From NCBI RefSeq assembly GCF_024707125.1, contig NZ_JANQAH010000011.1:682001-746000 (forward strand): a stretch of DNA of 64,000 bases, in the 5' to 3' direction. The DNA is from Devosia sp. GTDB taxonomy: Bacteria > Pseudomonadota > Alphaproteobacteria > Rhizobiales > Devosiaceae. A program made the position numbers and the translations under genes. The notes beneath the pieces are model-generated. The model searched no databases, was not told the DNA's origin, and saw only the letters and a list, made by a program, of their open reading frames with translations. Shown piece by piece: positions 61,384 to 64,000 of the stretch (the stretch's first letter is position 1; each line of letters starts with the position of its first letter).

Positions 61384-63378
61384 TTACATCAGGTCGCGCG
61401 GGAAGGACTGGTCCCAGTTCCGCTCGGCACGGACGAGGCCGTTCTCTTCCACCGACAGTTCGCCCGTCAGGTAGAACGTATCCCGGTCAGACCGCATCTT
61501 GGTGACCGTGTCGATCCGAATGCGCCAGCCCTCGCGGCCCATCTCATAGCTCTGCGTCAGCACGTACTCAGCCGAGGTCGGATCATTATCGGCAATGGTC
61601 AGTTCGCGCTTGAGGCTGTGGCTGAGCTCCGTGCCGATATCGTCGAAGCGCAAAATGCCTTCGCCGAAGAGACCGCCAATGCCTTCGGTGACATAGGTTG
61701 TGGTTCCCGCGACATGATCCTGGCTGGTCCAGCGGCGCACCGTGCCGGGATCAAGCTGGGTGATCGGCGTCGCCGGGCCATGGGCCGGCGGCGGCAGTTT
61801 CACTTCACCGGCATCAGCCTTGCGCACCGGCAGCGACAGCGAGCTGTTCGCCGTGTCCACCGTCAGCGTTGCCAGTTCCGGCGACGGCCAGACCATCGGC
61901 CAATAGGACGTGCCTATTGCAACGCGGATAGCGTGACCCGCGGCAAAGCGATGGCCGCAATCGTTGAGTTTTACGGTTACGTCGTAGAACTGGCCGGGCA
62001 CGAGCGCTTCCGGATGCTCATGGCTGTCGCGATGCGTCAGGTTGAGCACCTGGTAGCTGACCCGGGTCACCGTGCCATCGGGCCGCACGTCCGAGAGACG
62101 CACCGAGACCTGCGCCACTGGCTTGTCCGAAGCCACACGGAGTTTCAGCACCGGCGCGCCAAGGACGTCAAAGCTCTCAGTCTGCACAAGGGAGTCAAAG
62201 ACGAGAGCGCCGCCGTCATCGAGACGCTGGTCGGTCGGGTGTTCGCCGACACAGCCGGTGCCCATCCATTCGCCGCCGGCCTTGCCGTGGCTCTGCGGTG
62301 AGCAAATGACGAGCATGCCGGCAGGAGCGCTACCGATATAAAGGCCATGGTCACCGCCGAGCTGGAAAAGTTTCGGGGCAATGGACGCAGACGGCCAGTT
62401 CGCCTCGCCGACCCAGCGACCGGGTGCATCGGTGCGGGTGCCGGTGGGGGCGACACTGTCATTGATATAGGCGCGAAGATCCGGCTCGTTCATGACGCCG
62501 GTGTCCTTGCCCTTGAGCCAATGGTCCCACCAGCGCACCGCTTCCTGGAGGAAACCGATGGCCGGACCGGGAACACCGTCCTGCGGATAGACATGGCCCC
62601 AGGGGCCAATGATTGCCTTGCGCGGCGTCTTCAGCCCTTCGAGCAGACGCGGCACGGCATTGGTATAGCTGTCAGCCCAGCCGCCAATGGCGAGCACGGG
62701 CACTTCGATATCGGAGAAATCCTCGCAGACCGAACCGTGCTTCCAGTAGCTGTCATAGCGCTGGTGTTCGAGCCAGAGCGCGGGAAAGAACGGCATGTTC
62801 TCCACGCGCTTGAGCCAGGCCTCGCGCCAGCCTTCGCCGACAATCTCGGGATCGAGCGGCCGGCTCTGATAGGCCAGCATGATCGTACCCCACCAGAGAT
62901 TATCGTTGAGCAGCAACCCGCCCATATAGTGGATGTCGTCGGTATAGCGATTGTCGGTCGAATAGGCCGTGATGATGGCCTTGAGGGCAGGCGGGCGGCG
63001 AGCCGCAACCTGCAAGCCATTGAAACCGCCCCAGCTCTTGCCCATCATGCCGACATTGCCGTCGCACCAGGGCTGGGCGGCAATCCAAGCGATGACTTCG
63101 AGAGCATCGTCCTGTTCCTGCTTGAGATATTCGTCGGCCATATGGCCATCGCTCTCGCCCGTGCCGCGCATGTCGACGCGAATGGCGGCATAGCCATTCT
63201 GGGCGAAGAAGCCGTGCATGGGTTCGTCGCGGCCGCGCGTCCCGTCGCGCTTGCGATAGGGGATGTATTCGAGCACGGCCGGGACTTTCGCGTCGCCCTC
63301 GGGCAGGAACAGCCGCGCGCCGAGGCGCGTGCCGTTGCTCATGGGTATCCAGATATGTTCGGTGATACGGATCGACAT
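61384..63378 (-). CDS. CocE/NonD family alpha/beta hydrolase (X-Pro dipeptidyl-peptidase type)
   Basis: A 664-residue S15-type hydrolase. The N-terminal alpha/beta domain opens ITEHIWIPMSNGTRLGARLF, has the oxyanion-side PYRKRDGTRGRDE, and the nucleophile elbow MGKSWGGFNGLQVAA with Ser near residue 122. VPVLAIGGWADSYTNAVPRL and IGPWGHVYP carry the acid and His. A jelly-roll X-Pro C-terminal domain follows. These enzymes cleave esters (cocaine esterase) or Pro-containing peptides. It follows an oligopeptide-type ABC ATPase gene (63393 on) on the same strand by 14 bases, so peptide scavenging is likely. Confidence 0.92.
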   Translation of the reverse strand: MSIRITEHIWIPMSNGTRLGARLFLPEGDAKVPAVLEYIPYRKRDGTRGRDEPMHGFFAQNGYAAIRVDMRGTGESDGHMADEYLKQEQDDALEVIAWIAAQPWCDGNVGMMGKSWGGFNGLQVAARRPPALKAIITAYSTDNRYTDDIHYMGGLLLNDNLWWGTIMLAYQSRPLDPEIVGEGWREAWLKRVENMPFFPALWLEHQRYDSYWKHGSVCEDFSDIEVPVLAIGGWADSYTNAVPRLLEGLKTPRKAIIGPWGHVYPQDGVPGPAIGFLQEAVRWWDHWLKGKDTGVMNEPDLRAYINDSVAPTGTRTDAPGRWVGEANWPSASIAPKLFQLGGDHGLYIGSAPAGMLVICSPQSHGKAGGEWMGTGCVGEHPTDQRLDDGGALVFDSLVQTESFDVLGAPVLKLRVASDKPVAQVSVRLSDVRPDGTVTRVSYQVLNLTHRDSHEHPEALVPGQFYDVTVKLNDCGHRFAAGHAIRVAIGTSYWPMVWPSPELATLTVDTANSSLSLPVRKADAGEVKLPPPAHGPATPITQLDPGTVRRWTSQDHVAGTTTYVTEGIGGLFGEGILRFDDIGTELSHSLKRELTIADNDPTSAEYVLTQSYEMGREGWRIRIDTVTKMRSDRDTFYLTGELSVEENGLVRAERNWDQSFPRDLM

Positions 63379-63392
63379 GGGATAGTCCAGTT

Positions 63393-64000
63393 TTAAGCAG
63401 TCGCCTGCTGGCGCTTGGCCAGCACGGTATCGAGCCAGTCGCGGCGCAGCTCGGGCACCGAGGTCACCAGCTCTTCGGTATAGGGGTGGAATGGCGGCTG
63501 GAAGATTTCCGCCGTCGGCCCCTGCTCCACGATCTTGCCGCGCTGCATCACAAGCGTACGGTCGGCCAGGCGCCGAACGACGCCGAGATCATGGGTGATG
63601 AAGAGGTAGGATAGACCCAGCTCCTGCTGCAGGCTTTTGAGCAGCTTCAAGATGTCTTCCGCCACCAGCGGATCGAGCGCCGACGTGACCTCGTCACAGA
63701 TGATGAGATCAGGCTTTGCCGCCAGCGCACGAGCAATGCAGACGCGCTGCTTCTGGCCACCCGAAAGGGCACCCGGCAGACGCGTCGCAAAATCCTGCGG
63801 CAGGCCGATGAGATCGAGGAGGCGCGCGACTTCCTTCTCCTTGGGCACGTCATGCATGCCGAAGTAGAATTTCATCGGACGCCCGATAATTTCTCCAACC
63901 GTCTGGCGCGGGTTCAATGCAACGTCAGGCAGCTGATAAACGAGCTGAATACGCCGCAATTCCTCGCGGCTGCGGTTCTTGTAGGAGCGATCAAGCCGGC
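63393..64000 (-). CDS. Oligopeptide/dipeptide ABC transporter ATP-binding protein (5' end outside window)
   Basis: The frame is open to the right edge (upstream residues read RLDRSYKNRSREELRRIQLV), so only the C-terminal 200 or so residues are seen. Present are the Q-loop VYQLPDVALNPRQTV, the signature LSGGQKQRVCIARAL, Walker B DLIICDEVTSALDPLV, the H-loop LFITHDLGVVRRLAD and the OppD/DppF C-terminal extension FQPPFHPYTEELVTSVPEL. The P-loop lies outside. It belongs with peptide-type importers and sits just upstream of the CocE-like hydrolase. Confidence 0.93.
   Translation of the reverse strand, partial: RLDRSYKNRSREELRRIQLVYQLPDVALNPRQTVGEIIGRPMKFYFGMHDVPKEKEVARLLDLIGLPQDFATRLPGALSGGQKQRVCIARALAAKPDLIICDEVTSALDPLVAEDILKLLKSLQQELGLSYLFITHDLGVVRRLADRTLVMQRGKIVEQGPTAEIFQPPFHPYTEELVTSVPELRRDWLDTVLAKRQQATA

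Noticed and set aside
62347-63396. 349-residue plus-strand ORF opposite the CocE-like hydrolase
   Set aside because: The hydrolase has all catalytic motifs on the minus strand; the plus ORF has none.
1-64000. CRISPR arrays, insertion sequences or other recent mobile elements
   Set aside because: No regularly spaced repeats, transposase frames or flanking target duplications were noticed.

Overview
The window is high-GC, densely coded chromosome of an alphaproteobacterium. The run rpmH-rnpA-yidC-yihA-(MCP)-argB followed by ilvA and a HAD nucleotidase, together with the exopolysaccharide gene set, suggests Hyphomicrobiales; my guess is Devosia or a close relative, from general resemblance only. 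No insertion sequence, integrase or CRISPR array was seen.

Layout: 1-2678 is a kinase-like/membrane fusion protein cut by the left edge. 2846-9163 holds a frameshifted TetR gene, a membrane PQQ glucose dehydrogenase, an ABC permease plus binding protein without an ATPase, and a flavodoxin-fold reductase. tRNA-Arg(ACG) is at 9254-9330. A minus-strand pair (dihydrolipoamide-dehydrogenase-like protein without redox cysteines, then an orphan histidine kinase) lies at 9453-12317. The core rpmH-rnpA-yidC-yihA run is 12547-15672. A chemoreceptor, glutamine amidotransferase, Tat-type MsrB, fasciclin protein, anti-sigma factor and ECF sigma factor occupy 15728-21283 on the minus strand. argB, a TSUP exporter, a DHA2 pump with its TetR regulator, ilvA, a secreted protein of unknown function, a pyrimidine nucleotidase, a MazG-like protein, an ABC exporter, a YhiN-type flavoprotein, a ROK kinase, cutC and a second (frameshifted) chemoreceptor follow up to 36870.

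37123-49963 is an exopolysaccharide/capsule locus. Seven plus-strand genes (fcl, GT4, Wzy-like, acyltransferase, Wzx-like, GT4, wcaF-like) are chained by 4-bp ATGA overlaps. Further on are a UDP-sugar epimerase, a Wzc-like chain-length/ATPase protein on the minus strand and an ExoY-like priming sugar transferase. Inside it, on the minus strand, sit a phage/GTA-type spike base protein and a 640-residue fibre-like protein ending in an SGNH hydrolase domain. This pair resembles the RcGTA head-spike module, which is known to bind capsule.

50053-64000 holds transporters and regulators. The most striking part is 52371-54604. Two tandem leaders each carry paired hairpins with ACGR tetraloops, the signature of the guanidine-II (mini-ykkC) riboswitch. 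One precedes a ChaA-type cation/proton antiporter. The other precedes a 58-residue membrane peptide and an ATP synthase subunit a gene that has no other Fo genes beside it. This looks like a guanidine-controlled membrane ion module and is my leading candidate for an undescribed system.

Three genes (TetR at 2846, chemoreceptor at 34861, wcaF-like at 43384) are each broken by a single-base indel, with the rest of the protein intact in another frame. Sequencing error or recent mutation are both possible.
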